DNA of 64,000 nt from Rhodothermales bacterium (GCA_028278205.1 JANQES010000091.1:40381-104380), one strand, 5' to 3'. Positions 21,101 to 28,956 are shown, counted from the stretch's first letter. Program-made: numbers and translations. Notes: generated from the letters alone by a model not told the origin.

Positions 21101-21134
21101 GTATTGACGGAAGGTGCTTAGTCCTCGTTTCCAT
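18114..21134 (-). CDS. SusC-like TonB-dependent receptor
   Basis: 1006 residues from ATG 21134, which overlaps the end of the chaperone gene by 17 bases. The first 65 residues are derived from two repeat elements (see 20936-20968 and 20984-21092). Then come a normal signal core (AIAGILACLFLAIPASAQ, cleavage near residue 83), a carboxypeptidase-like regulatory domain (86-165, KIAGTVIDAATGESLPGVNV), a plug domain (about 170-290, LHIRGGRSSEVVVMVDGVPV) and a long barrel ending in the aromatic HVGVRFSF. No in-frame ATG exists between 21134 and the signal core, so an unusual start remains possible. Receptors of this kind carry bound oligosaccharides through the outer membrane with TonB energy. Here maltooligosaccharide is the likely cargo. 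Confidence 0.93.
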   Translation of the reverse strand: METRTKHLPSILRWCHPELVSGSPRTEQLARRRSRHEAKPTDGVIGVRDDSLVRGFTQYALRSTQYAIAGILACLFLAIPASAQTTGKIAGTVIDAATGESLPGVNVLIDGTSQGTATDLEGRFVIIGVRPGVYTVVASFIGFATQRQEGVQVNVDLTTTVDFSLREEVFEGEEIVVTAEAVKVRKDLTSSEARVTAETIDRLPVQELGQVLNVQAGVTDRNGLHIRGGRSSEVVVMVDGVPVTDSYDGSSAIQLENEGIQELQVISGTFNAEYGNAMSGVINVVTKEGRRERIGGSFEAYTGSYIVPGDGGEELLLGTNVDEFTSEGGFPYSQADVYSYLPIEPLHYNNLNASLDGPLFTDRLTFFVLGRYFKNDGWLYGTNLFNIDGTRGDSSLVPMNTFEKVSWQGNLRFQLTGNAFINLISVGSQSTGKPFSHAWRWAPAGLGEDFDFGNDLKLKFTHLLSATTFYTLNVATFFRQAEHYLYDDLNDPRYNDFLTNTPDSLEVMPGVFEEVLRGGNRFLRGGTDPFRLDRTTRSYFMKGDLTSQVTQHHLLKVGFEARLDQLSFEGFALIPSIDENGQVVEPYQPAIPPSESIFFQRFDDVEPITVSAYVQDKIEYENFIVNAGVRLDYFDSRAQVPADPEDPNIFNPFKKINRFRDLNGDGIITDEEERDDNQLTQADREAYWWEDAEAKFQISPRLGVAYPITEEGVIHFSWGHFLQIPTLNRLFDNFGFKVPRESGQYGPFGNPDLSAQRTVMYEIGLKQAIGEFVFDVTAYNRDVRSWVSTSRLITTEIPGVSYVVFANRDYANTRGVTLTVSKGYSDNWGFDMSYTYQVVEGSNSNPDEEFFASLSNQEPRLTLLPLGWDQRHKVAGSFYVGGNGWGASMLAVWGSGFPYTPSFPEAAIFGSDVPPEFPTNSRRQPNSFQVDVNAYKEFTFGRLRPRIFVQVFNLFNAQNALNVYGDTGEPDITFSAPIISADPGFFLQPNFFSEPRRAHVGVRFSF
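20936..20968. repeat. Heptamer tract (TACGCAG) in the TonB receptor leader
   Basis: Tandem units of TGCGTAC/TGCGTAG (period 7, one shifted unit) encode TQYALRSTQYA just before the signal peptide core of the TonB receptor. Confidence 0.8.
20984..21092. repeat. REP-like inverted repeat (TGTCATCCCGG ... GGATGACA)
   Basis: Outer arms read TGTCATCCCGGAC and TCAGGATGACA, with inner arms GGGATCTCC and GGAGATCC. On the minus strand the element is translated as part of the receptor leader (CHPELVSGSP onward). It is of the REP type found in many bacterial genomes. Confidence 0.8.
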
Positions 21135-22827
21135 GGGTCAACGGCATTGAATAAAGCAACGCGGTATCGACGTCGATGTCGTAGCGCGTGTGGAGGTCGT
21201 CGTAGAGCGCGCGGCGGTGCGCCCGCGTGTAGCGATGATGCAGCGCCTTGACGATCTGGTCGCGCGCTTCGTCGTAGGTCATCGGCTGCTCGGCGCGGCG
21301 GGGGCCTACCTTGAAGAGGGCATAGCGGCCTTGCAGTTCGAGCGGTCCGAGCACCGCGCCTTCGGCGGCGCCAAAGACCGTCTCGGCCAGCGGGCCGAGT
21401 TGACGGGCGTTTAAAAAGCCGAGGTCGCCGCCGGCAGCGCGCGCGCCGGGCCGCAGCGTATGCGCCCGCGCCAGCGTTTCGAACGACGAATAGGCAAGCT
21501 GCGCTTTCACCTGCTCGGCCTCGGCTTTCGTAGCCAAGAGGATCTCGCCCACCTGCACCTGCTCCGAATGCACGAACGTGCCCATCGGCGCCGCCTCGAA
21601 CGTAGCCCGCGCCGAATCCTCCGGCACCTCGATCTCAGCGTCCATGCGTTCGCGGAGGCGTTTCAGCACGTACTCATTCATCGTCTCCGCCAGCGCTTGC
21701 TCGAACTCCGGCGATGCGTCCCAGCCGCGTTCGCGGGCGCGGTCCATCATCACCTCACGCGCGACCAATCCCTGCACGAAATCCGTCAGACCCTCCCGTG
21801 TGCGGACCTGGGCGCGCTGCTCGTCGCTCGTGTGTTGGGCACGCTCTCGGAAGGCTTCGACAGTCCAGGTTTGCCGCTGCGCCGCCGGGCCGAACGTGAC
21901 GAGCGGTTCGGCCAGCAATTGCCGGAGAGCTTCCTCGCTTTCGATCATCGCGCCGCCACTGATCTGGCCGAGCAAGGCGTTGAGGGCCGTTTCATTGAAC
22001 GCGAGATTGAGATCCTCCGCCAGACGACGGACGTGGTCGTGGCGGGCTTGTAGGCGTTTGCGACGGAGGACGTAGGCGCGCAGATTTGCCCGCTTCTCGG
22101 CATACTCGAACTCGGTCAGCAGCGGCCTGGTGAAGCGGTCTTCGAGTTGGATGATCGAATACCCCTGCGCCGTTTGCACCGGCTCCGAGATCTCGCCGAC
22201 GCCGAGCGCGTAGGCAGCGTCTTCGAAAGCCGGATCCATCTCGTCGAAGCTGAAATAGCCGAGCGAGCCGCCGGTGGAGGCCAACCCAGGATCCGCAAAC
22301 ACCTCCCGCGCCAGGTCTTCGAACGTCTCGCCGGCCTGAAGCCGGGCGTAGAGCGCGTCGGCCTCTTCGCGAGTGCGGGCATAGAGATGACGCGCTTTGA
22401 GTTGCGTCTGCGTCCGCGCGAACATCGCCTTCACCTCGTCCTCGCGCACGTCGAGCGTGTCGAAGAGCGCGCGTTGGGCGTAGCGTTCGACGAGCAGCTT
22501 GCGGCGGACCTGCTCGTGCCGCGCCTGATAATCCGCCTCCTGTTCGATGTCCTCCTTGCGCGCCTCCGCGATCAGCAGTTGCGAGGCGATGAGATCGCCC
22601 AGAAACGTCTTGCGCAGCGCCGGTTGATCCTGCACGCCCGTCGAGAGGAGGTAGTCTACGTAGCGCGCGCGGAAGACCTCGGCGGTCACCGCTACGTCGC
22701 CCGCGCGGGCCAGCACGGGTTCGTCCGGATCGGGTTGCGAGGCGAGTACCCAGCCGGTGCCAGAGAGAAACACGACCATCAGGCCGGCGAGGATCACGCG
22801 TTTTCTATGTGGCAGGACCCGGTTCAT
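21118..22827 (-). CDS. SurA/PrsA-type peptidyl-prolyl isomerase with two parvulin domains
   Basis: 569 residues. ATG 22827 overlaps the LacI stop by ATGA, so the two genes are translationally coupled. An N-terminal hydrophobic signal (VILAGLMVVFLSGTGWVLA) leads to a SurA-like N-domain. The first rotamase domain lies at about 140-235 (KARHLYARTREEADALYARL, GGSLGYFSFDEMDPAFEDAAYAL) and a second at about 420-515 (VQVGEILLATKAEAEQV, AGGDLGFLNARQLGPLAETVF). Such proteins fold outer membrane barrels in the periplasm. Placement directly before the TonB receptor suggests it helps fold that receptor or the PorV-like barrel. Confidence 0.9.
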   Translation of the reverse strand: MNRVLPHRKRVILAGLMVVFLSGTGWVLASQPDPDEPVLARAGDVAVTAEVFRARYVDYLLSTGVQDQPALRKTFLGDLIASQLLIAEARKEDIEQEADYQARHEQVRRKLLVERYAQRALFDTLDVREDEVKAMFARTQTQLKARHLYARTREEADALYARLQAGETFEDLAREVFADPGLASTGGSLGYFSFDEMDPAFEDAAYALGVGEISEPVQTAQGYSIIQLEDRFTRPLLTEFEYAEKRANLRAYVLRRKRLQARHDHVRRLAEDLNLAFNETALNALLGQISGGAMIESEEALRQLLAEPLVTFGPAAQRQTWTVEAFRERAQHTSDEQRAQVRTREGLTDFVQGLVAREVMMDRARERGWDASPEFEQALAETMNEYVLKRLRERMDAEIEVPEDSARATFEAAPMGTFVHSEQVQVGEILLATKAEAEQVKAQLAYSSFETLARAHTLRPGARAAGGDLGFLNARQLGPLAETVFGAAEGAVLGPLELQGRYALFKVGPRRAEQPMTYDEARDQIVKALHHRYTRAHRRALYDDLHTRYDIDVDTALLYSMPLTHGNED

Positions 22828-23873
22828 GCCTCGCCGTCGCCCTCCACAGTTTCGGTGAGTGGGTGCGCCGGGCTCGGACCGCTCGTGTCGCGCACGATGA
22901 GTTGGGGCGAAAAGACGGTGTGCGAGACGGGGCGATCCGGAAGCTGCAACCGCGTCAGGAATTTCTCGACGGCTAGCTCGCCCATCTGGCGCATAGGCTG
23001 GCGCAACGTCGAAAGCCCGACGTACCGGCTGATGAAGATGTCGTCGAAGCCGATGATGGCGACATCGCCGGGTACTTCCAGGCCGGCCTCTTTGAGCGCG
23101 CGCATCGCGCCGAGGGCCTGCACGTCCGACGTGGCGAAGACGGCATTGGGTGGCGACTGGTGTTTGAGCAGGCTCTGCATGGCGTCGTAGCCCGCCTGTT
23201 CGGTATAGCCATGCTCTTCGATCTCGATGCTCGCCTCGATCATCGCTTCATCGACCGGAAGCCCGGCTTCCTGCAAGGCGCGTTCGTAGCCCTGACGACG
23301 CTCCAGCGCCGGCTCGCCGCCGCTGGCCATCACCATCCCCACCCGCTTGCGGCCTTGTTCGATGAAATGACGCGTGGCCAGATACCCGCCCATCTCATTA
23401 TTGACCGACACCGAGTCGAAGTCCGGATGGAAACAATCGACGAGGACGATGGGCAGGCGGCTGCGTTTGAAGCGCTGCACGCGCTCTTCAGTGATGGGCA
23501 TCGAGAACAAAAGCACCCCGGCAGCCCGGCCTCGCTGGAGGGCGCGTTCGAGTTGGGTATCTACGTCTTCGAGGGCATTGGACGTATAGACCAGCAGGTC
23601 GTACTCGCTCTCGGCCAGCCGATCTTGCAAACCGCGCAAGACCTCGACGAAGAAGTAGTTGGTCATCACCGGGATGACCGCCGAGATGACGTGCGTTTTG
23701 CGCCGGGCCAGGCTCTGGGCCGAGACGTGCGGCTGGTAGCCCAACTCTTCGGCCACGGCAATGACGCGCGCGCGCGTTGCATCAGAGACGCGCGGATGGT
23801 CGTTGAACACACGCGAGACCGTCGCGATGGAGACTTCAGCGCGCTGGGCTATGTCGTAGATGGTGACTCCCAC
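22824..23873 (-). CDS. LacI-family transcriptional repressor
   Basis: 349 residues from GTG 23873 (GVTIYDIAQRAEVSIATVS). The helix-turn-helix and hinge (2-60: ATVSRVFNDHPRVSDATRARV, LGYQPHVSAQSLARRKT) match LacI/GalR regulators. The rest is a periplasmic-binding-like sugar sensor domain (VISAVIPVMTNYFFVEVLRGL, ending PQLIVRDTSGPS). A perfect 18-bp palindrome with central AAGCGCTT lies 29 bp upstream of its start, so it likely represses itself and the whole downstream glucan locus until a maltose-type ligand appears. Effector identity is inferred from the gene neighbourhood. Confidence 0.95.
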   Translation of the reverse strand: MGVTIYDIAQRAEVSIATVSRVFNDHPRVSDATRARVIAVAEELGYQPHVSAQSLARRKTHVISAVIPVMTNYFFVEVLRGLQDRLAESEYDLLVYTSNALEDVDTQLERALQRGRAAGVLLFSMPITEERVQRFKRSRLPIVLVDCFHPDFDSVSVNNEMGGYLATRHFIEQGRKRVGMVMASGGEPALERRQGYERALQEAGLPVDEAMIEASIEIEEHGYTEQAGYDAMQSLLKHQSPPNAVFATSDVQALGAMRALKEAGLEVPGDVAIIGFDDIFISRYVGLSTLRQPMRQMGELAVEKFLTRLQLPDRPVSHTVFSPQLIVRDTSGPSPAHPLTETVEGDGEA

Positions 23874-23901
23874 GGGAGCGCGGGCCTGGTGAGAAGACGA
23901 G

Positions 23902-23919
23902 CGTGTAAGCGCTTACACG
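23902..23919. promoter_or_regulatory. LacI-family operator palindrome
   Basis: CGTGTAAGCGCTTACACG is a perfect 18-bp palindrome with the central CG step typical of LacI/GalR operators. It lies 29 bp before the start of the repressor gene. Confidence 0.85.
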
Positions 23920-23937
23920 TAACATTTCGTTAATTAA

Positions 23938-23950
23938 TGAAAGCGCTTCA
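23938..23950. promoter_or_regulatory. Second, weaker LacI-type half-operator pair
   Basis: TGAAAGCGCTTCA keeps the AAGCGCTT core of the main operator. Its centre is 34 bp (about three helical turns) from the first, so both could be bound on the same face of the DNA. Confidence 0.65.
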
Positions 23951-24187
23951 TAAAGTCAAGGCATTGCTTCGTGATCCCGGCAGCACTCCCAAGGTTTTGA
24001 TAAACAAAATTTTAACTCATTCATGGATATCGTGAAATGTTTTTTTCACACCACCTTCTTGCTTCAAATAATGCCTCTCTCACCCGGCCCGCTTTCATGA
24101 AAGTAATGAAAAGATCGGCCTTGTAATTCTCGAATGGCGAGATTTACTTCCCCCATCGCCTGCAAAAACACTCCCCGAAGATGACCG

Positions 24188-25249
24188 ATGAAAGAAGGCC
24201 GCATCAACCTCTACAGCGATACCCAGACCCGCCCGACGCCGGCCATGCGGCAAGCCATGATCGAAGCCGAAGTGGGCGATGAACAGCACGGGCTCGATCC
24301 TGGCGTCAACCGGCTTTGCGAGCGGGTGGCGGCGTTGCTCGGTCAGGAGACCGCCGTCTTCTTGCCCTCCGGCACGATGTGCAACGAGATCGCGATGCTG
24401 GTGCATTGCCGGCCCGGCGATGAAATCTACGCCCACCGCATCGCCCACATCGTCAACTACGAAGCCGGCGGCGTGGCTGTGTTTGCGGGCGCCCAGGTCC
24501 ACGCGCTGGAGGGCGAACGCGGTATCTTTTCGGTGGATGCGCTGTGCGCGGCGCTCCGGCGGAAGAACCGCTATGAGCCGAGGTCGTGCCTGGTCGAGAT
24601 CGAGCAGACGGCTCAGGGCGGCGGCGGGGCCGTCTGGTCGCTCGACGAGATCCTGGCGGTGGCCGAGGTCGCAAAGGCGCGCGACCTCCGCCTGCACATG
24701 GATGGCGCGCGTCTGTTCAACGCCGCCGTGGCAGCAGGCGTACCAGCGCGCCAGTTCGCAGCGCCTTTCGACAGTGTGTGGATTGATCTGACGAAAGGGC
24801 TGGGCTGTCCCGTGGGCGCCGTGCTGGCCGGTTCAGCGCGCTTCATCGACGAGGCGTGGCGCTGGAAACAACGGATGGGCGGCGCGATGCGGCAGGCGGG
24901 GATGCTCGCCGCCGCTGGTCTCTACGCCCTCGATCATCACATCGACCGGCTCGCCGAAGATCATGAAAACGCGCGCCGGCTCGGCGAGATCATCGCGCAA
25001 TGCGAGGGCGTGCGCCTCGTCTTCGAGCCCATCGAGACCAACCTCGTCTTCGTGGATGTCTCCCGCGCCGGGGTCTCCCCACGCGACGTGCGCCTCCGCC
25101 TGGAAGAGCGCAGCATCAACGTCGGCGGCTACAGCGAGACCCTGATCCGCGCCGCGACGCACCTCGATGTGGGCCGCGCCCAGGTGGAAGAAGCCGGCGC
25201 GGCATTCGTCGAGACGGTGCGATCGATTCAAAGAGCGAATAGGGAATAG
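24188..25249 (+). CDS. ltaE: Low-specificity L-threonine aldolase
   Basis: 353 residues. Fold-type I PLP enzyme: INLYSDTQTRPTPAMRQAM at the start, HGLDPGVNRL, FLPSGTMCNEIA, the HMDGARLFNAA stretch (about 170-179) and the Schiff-base lysine in DLTKGLGCPVG (Lys203). It splits L-threonine or allo-threonine to glycine and acetaldehyde in the cytoplasm. The length is usual for the family. The last four codons and the stop (ANRE then TAG) are made by the 7-bp repeat starting at 25235, so the original C-terminus was probably slightly different. It faces ispG convergently, and that repeat fills the gap. Confidence 0.93.
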   Translation: MKEGRINLYSDTQTRPTPAMRQAMIEAEVGDEQHGLDPGVNRLCERVAALLGQETAVFLPSGTMCNEIAMLVHCRPGDEIYAHRIAHIVNYEAGGVAVFAGAQVHALEGERGIFSVDALCAALRRKNRYEPRSCLVEIEQTAQGGGGAVWSLDEILAVAEVAKARDLRLHMDGARLFNAAVAAGVPARQFAAPFDSVWIDLTKGLGCPVGAVLAGSARFIDEAWRWKQRMGGAMRQAGMLAAAGLYALDHHIDRLAEDHENARRLGEIIAQCEGVRLVFEPIETNLVFVDVSRAGVSPRDVRLRLEERSINVGGYSETLIRAATHLDVGRAQVEEAGAAFVETVRSIQRANRE

Positions 25250-25308
25250 CCAAGAGCCAATGGGGACTTAGAACATCCCCACTCGCCATTCCCCATTGGC
25301 TATTCGCC
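25235..25308. repeat. Heptamer inverted repeat between convergent ltaE and ispG
   Basis: Left arm 25235-25266 (GCGAATAGGGAATAGCCAAG onward) and right arm 25276-25308 (CCATTCCCCATTGGCTATTC) are inverted copies around a 9-nt loop. The element provides the ltaE stop codon and covers nearly the whole gap to the ispG stop, so it may be a bidirectional terminator. Confidence 0.85.
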
Positions 25309-25314
25309 CTCCCT

Positions 25315-26406
25315 CTACGCCTCCTCGACTGCTTCCTCCTCTTCATCCCACGCCTCAATCGCCTGAAGCACCGTCTCGACGATCTGCGCTTCGGGGACGG
25401 TGCCGACGACTTTGCCGCGTTTGAACAAGTGCGCCCGGCCTCGCCCCAGCGAGACGCCCAGGTCGGCGCCCTGCGCTTCACCCGGCCCGTTAACGGCGCA
25501 GCCCATCAGCGCCACCGTCAGATCTTTGTCGAATTTGCGCTTTTTGACGGCGGCTTCGACCTCCTCGACGATGGTGAACAGATCGCCCGTGAGACGACCG
25601 CACGTGGGGCAGGCGACGATGTTGACGCCGGGCCGCCCCAGGCGCAGCGACTTCAAAATGGCGTGCCCGGCCTCGACTTCTTTGACCGACTCGGTCGCCA
25701 GCGAGACGCGGATCGTGTCGCCGATGCCTTCGGCCAGCAGCGCGCCGATGCCGATGGAGCTTTTGATGGTCCCCGTCGTGGCGGAGCCGGACTCGGTCAC
25801 GCCCAGGTGCAGCGGGTAGTCGGTGCGCGCGGCCACCAGCTTGTAGGCCTGGATCATGAAGTACACGTCCGAGTGCTTGACCGAGATGACGATGTCTTCG
25901 AAGCCGTGGCGGGTGCAGATCTCGACGTGGCGCATGGCGCTTTCGAAGAGCGCTTCGGGCTGCGGATAGCCGTATTTGTCGAGGATGTCGCGCTCCAGCG
26001 ATCCGGAGTTGACGCCGATGCGGATGGGCGTGCCGGCGGCTTTGGCGGCCAAGAGCACCTCGCGCTCCCACTCCTCTTTGCCGATGTTGCCCGGATTCAG
26101 CCGCACCTTGGCGACGCCCGCTTCGATGGCTTTGAGCGCGTAGGTATAGTTGAAGTGGATGTCTGCGACGATGGGCACCGGCGCTCCCTGCACGATGTCG
26201 GGCAAGGCGTCGGCGTCTTCGGGCCGGGGCACGGCCACGCGCACGATGTCGGCGCCGGCCTCGGCCAGCCCTTCGATCTCGGCCAGCGTCGCCGCCACGT
26301 CGTGCGTCTTCGAGACGGTCATCGACTGCACGGAGATAGGGGCACCGCCGCCGATCTGCACGTCTCCAACATGCACCGCGCGGGATTTTCGACGAGGACG
26401 TTCCAT
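25315..26406 (-). CDS. ispG: 4-hydroxy-3-methylbut-2-en-1-yl diphosphate synthase
   Basis: 363 residues from ATG 26406. The TIM-barrel part begins with VHVGDVQIGGGAPISVQSMT and includes ADIHFNYTYAL and KVRLNPGNIG. The iron-sulfur part has CPTCGR (Cys266, Cys269) and GCAVNGPGEA (Cys303, Glu310), the ligands of the 4Fe-4S cluster. It reduces MEcPP to HMBPP in the MEP isoprenoid pathway. The length matches the short bacterial form. The C-terminus is unusually acidic (EEEEAVEEA). It is monocistronic here; ispE of the same pathway is 20 kb away. Confidence 0.97.
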   Translation of the reverse strand: MERPRRKSRAVHVGDVQIGGGAPISVQSMTVSKTHDVAATLAEIEGLAEAGADIVRVAVPRPEDADALPDIVQGAPVPIVADIHFNYTYALKAIEAGVAKVRLNPGNIGKEEWEREVLLAAKAAGTPIRIGVNSGSLERDILDKYGYPQPEALFESAMRHVEICTRHGFEDIVISVKHSDVYFMIQAYKLVAARTDYPLHLGVTESGSATTGTIKSSIGIGALLAEGIGDTIRVSLATESVKEVEAGHAILKSLRLGRPGVNIVACPTCGRLTGDLFTIVEEVEAAVKKRKFDKDLTVALMGCAVNGPGEAQGADLGVSLGRGRAHLFKRGKVVGTVPEAQIVETVLQAIEAWDEEEEAVEEA

Positions 26407-26703
26407 TTTATTTTCGGGTTACTGGTTTCTGGTTTACTTCGTCAGTCGCTTCGCTCGTGTCCGGTTTCTGGTTTTTTCCTTTGAGAACGATCAACCAGAA
26501 TTTCGCCCCTATCAACACCTGGCGGGATACGAGGTTCGTTATTCAACGTTACGAGATGGTTTTTCATCATCCCGGAAAGCCAGATCATGTTTTTCATTTC
26601 GCACTCTCTTGTTCTGCCGTTGCAAATATCGGCCATCCGCTATCTGCTATCCGCAATCAAAAAATCCTCCCATACCCCCATACTCCCACACACCCAAATG
26701 CCC
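26407..26703. repeat. 297-bp gap with three short-word repeat tracts
   Basis: No gene is evident. 26416-26477 has repeats of TGGTTTC/TCCGGTTT around ACTTCGTCAGTCGCTTCGC. 26628-26658 repeats ATCCGCT/ATCTGCT with period 7. 26670-26700 repeats CCCATAC/CCCACAC words, whose inverted counterpart lies far away at 59150-59182. The last tract touches the end of the EEP-family gene. Confidence 0.65.
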
Positions 26704-27813
26704 TCACTCCCGCCACCGCAGGCGCACGACGAGAGGTCGGTGGTCGGAATAGGGCGTTTCGGAGACACGGGCCGAGACGATCTGCCATTCGGGGCTGACG
26801 AGCACGTGGTCGATGCGGGCCACCGGCAGGCGGACGTGGTAGGTGGCGCCCCAGCCCCGCCCGGCCACCTTGAAGGCATCCTGCAACCCGTCGACCAGCC
26901 GGTAAAAAGCCGAGTTGTGCGGCGTGCTGTTGAAATCGCCACTGACGATCAGCGGCAGGTGCTCCTGATCGAGCAGGGCGCGGATTTTTTCGCTTTCACG
27001 CGCCCGGCGGACGTAGGCGTCGCGGTATTGCCGCAGGTAGGTCCACCAGAACTCCGGCGAGAAGAAGTCGCGGCGTTCGTCTTTCCAGGGCTTCTTGCTG
27101 CCGAAGCCGTTGAGGTGAAGGTTGTAATGGACGGCCTCGCGGCCCTGCCATCGGAAGTGGGTTCGCACGACGCGAGAGATCGCTTTGCCCTCGACGTCCC
27201 GCTCTAGCACCATCGGCGTCTGTTCGATCAGTTCGACGCGGGCCAGGACGGGTTGCGGGGTGTAGATGGCTTCCTGCAAGCTGCGGGGTCCTATCGTCTG
27301 ATAACCCAGCGAGTCGATGAGACCGAGCAGCCGTAGTTCGGGCCGTACCGCCTGGCCTGTCGGATGATATTCGACGTAGGTTTCTTGAAAAGCAGCCAGA
27401 TCGGGCGCTTCGGCCCGCATGAGCGCAGTGATGGACCAGCCTTCCGGAAAGTATGTAGCGCGGGTGCCGGACGACGTGTTGAACGTCAAGAGCGTCAGGT
27501 CGTCCGGACCGGGCGGCGCAGGCCGTTCGAACGAGACGAAACGCGCGGCGGCCAGCAGCACCAGCACACCATGCACTGCCAAAAGCTTCCATCGCCGCGC
27601 ACATCCGACGAGCACGGTAGCGCCAAGGAGCCCGAGGCTGAGGAAGGGCAACGCGGTCGCAATCAACTCGGCCCACCACGTAAAGCGCGGCGTGCCGTAG
27701 CGCCCCAGGTAGCCTATCACAAAAAGCGCCAGCACCCCCCCGTCGAGCAGCAACAAGACGGTCTGAAAGAAGCGACGCTTCCCTCCACGCTTGCCAGGGC
27801 TGTTGACAGTCAA
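26704..27813 (-). CDS. Membrane-anchored endonuclease/exonuclease/phosphatase-family protein
   Basis: 369 residues. The start is TTG 27813, supported by a strong AAGGAGG ten bases upstream. Three hydrophobic segments (about 17-38, 48-68 and 75-92) come before an EEP domain that starts at LTLLTFNTSSGT and contains FQETYVEY, HLNGFG, VSGDFNSTPHNSAF and SETPYSDHRPLVVRL. The last two carry the Asp/Asn and Asp-His residues of this metal-dependent phosphodiester-cleaving fold. The substrate could be a phospholipid, nucleic acid or sugar phosphate; nothing in the sequence decides. Such TM-EEP proteins are common in Bacteroidota next to rhomboid genes. Confidence 0.85.
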   Translation of the reverse strand: MTVNSPGKRGGKRRFFQTVLLLLDGGVLALFVIGYLGRYGTPRFTWWAELIATALPFLSLGLLGATVLVGCARRWKLLAVHGVLVLLAAARFVSFERPAPPGPDDLTLLTFNTSSGTRATYFPEGWSITALMRAEAPDLAAFQETYVEYHPTGQAVRPELRLLGLIDSLGYQTIGPRSLQEAIYTPQPVLARVELIEQTPMVLERDVEGKAISRVVRTHFRWQGREAVHYNLHLNGFGSKKPWKDERRDFFSPEFWWTYLRQYRDAYVRRARESEKIRALLDQEHLPLIVSGDFNSTPHNSAFYRLVDGLQDAFKVAGRGWGATYHVRLPVARIDHVLVSPEWQIVSARVSETPYSDHRPLVVRLRWRE

Positions 27814-27857
27814 CTTCGGGAAAACCTCCTTAATGGAAAAACCATGCGGGACGCGCC

Positions 27858-28865
27858 TTATTGACGGCTGGCTTCCTCAAGCACGCGCTTCTCCTCTGCC
27901 GTGAGCGACTCGATCCCCTGCTCGCTGATCTTATCGAGGATGCGGTCGATCTCGTTTTCGAGCGAGCCGGCGGTTTTCTCCGTGGGATGCAGCACCCGAA
28001 TCTTAGCCATGGGCAATTTGCCGCCGGTCTTCGCGCGTTTCTTCGACTCGCCGCGAGACCGCGACTTTGTTTTCTCGTTGTCGCGGGCGGCCAGGCGCGC
28101 TTCGAGGCGTCCGAGGAAGCCCTTGCCTTCTTCGGCAGGCGCCGGGCTGCGGCGACGGGAACGCGGCTCGCGGAAAAAGATACGCGTCCACGACGTCAGA
28201 TCGACGCCTTTGTCTTCGATTTTGATAAAGAGGAAACCGAAGAGCGCCCCGCCCAGATGCGCGGCGAACGCCGAGTCGCTGATTTGCGAGAGCACCAGCG
28301 CGTCGAGAATTAAGAAGCCGATGACGACGTAGAGCATGCGCACCGTGCCGATGAGCAGCAGATGCACTTTGCGATGCGGATCGAGCGTCACCAGCGCCGC
28401 CATGATGCCCAGGACCGACGCCGAAGCGCCGTGAATAACGGCTTCTTCGGTGCCCAGCACCGACTCCGGCAACGCCGCATAGGCCAGCGCCGAGACCACG
28501 GCACCGCCAATGCCTGTGATCAGATAAAGCGCCAGGAGGGATTTAGAGCCGTAGAGATCCTCGTGTTCGCGCCCAAAAAAGTAGAGCAAATACATGTTGA
28601 AGCCGATGTGGAGAAGGCTCCCAAAACCGAAACCGGGTTCCTCGTAGGAGCCCAGGTGTAGGAAGTTGTACGTGATGAACTGCCACGGCTCGATCAGAAA
28701 ACGCGGCCATTCGGTATTAAACGCCAGATGGTCCCAGAAGAACGCGCGGGTGAACGGGATGTGTACAAACAGCACCACCCAGCATATGTAGACCACGACG
28801 TTGATCGTCATGAGCCACCGGATGACTTTAGGAAGCGCGTGATACCAGGTTTGGAGTCGCGACAC
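27858..28865 (-). CDS. Rhomboid-family intramembrane serine protease 1
   Basis: 335 residues from GTG 28865, preceded by AGGAG. Six membrane helices hold the rhomboid catalytic dyad: Ser148 in HGASAS and His203 in AAHLGGALFG. The conserved HIGFNMYLLYFFG helix is present. A soluble tail (about 225-335) is basic, then acidic and helical (IDRILDKISEQGIESLTAEE), as in Bacteroidota rhomboids with a C-terminal cytosolic domain. It cleaves membrane proteins inside the inner membrane. It lies directly downstream of a second rhomboid gene and upstream of the EEP gene, probably as one operon. Confidence 0.92.
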   Translation of the reverse strand: MSRLQTWYHALPKVIRWLMTINVVVYICWVVLFVHIPFTRAFFWDHLAFNTEWPRFLIEPWQFITYNFLHLGSYEEPGFGFGSLLHIGFNMYLLYFFGREHEDLYGSKSLLALYLITGIGGAVVSALAYAALPESVLGTEEAVIHGASASVLGIMAALVTLDPHRKVHLLLIGTVRMLYVVIGFLILDALVLSQISDSAFAAHLGGALFGFLFIKIEDKGVDLTSWTRIFFREPRSRRRSPAPAEEGKGFLGRLEARLAARDNEKTKSRSRGESKKRAKTGGKLPMAKIRVLHPTEKTAGSLENEIDRILDKISEQGIESLTAEEKRVLEEASRQ

Positions 28866-28956
28866 GGGGGTACTCTCCTATCGTTACAGCCTCTAATACA
28901 CCTGCGAAACGTGCAGTTGAGGATGATACCTGCTAAGCAGGCGAAAGGTTTTCTTT

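Larger units (their letters stand above)
23874..24187. promoter_or_regulatory. Divergent 314-bp promoter region between lacI-type gene and ltaE
   Basis: Apart from the two operators the region is AT-rich compared with its surroundings (TTAATTAATG, AACAAAATTTTAACTC), as expected of promoters. No gene and no heptamer repeat is seen. It must contain the promoter of the minus-strand glucan operon and that of the threonine aldolase gene. Confidence 0.6.
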
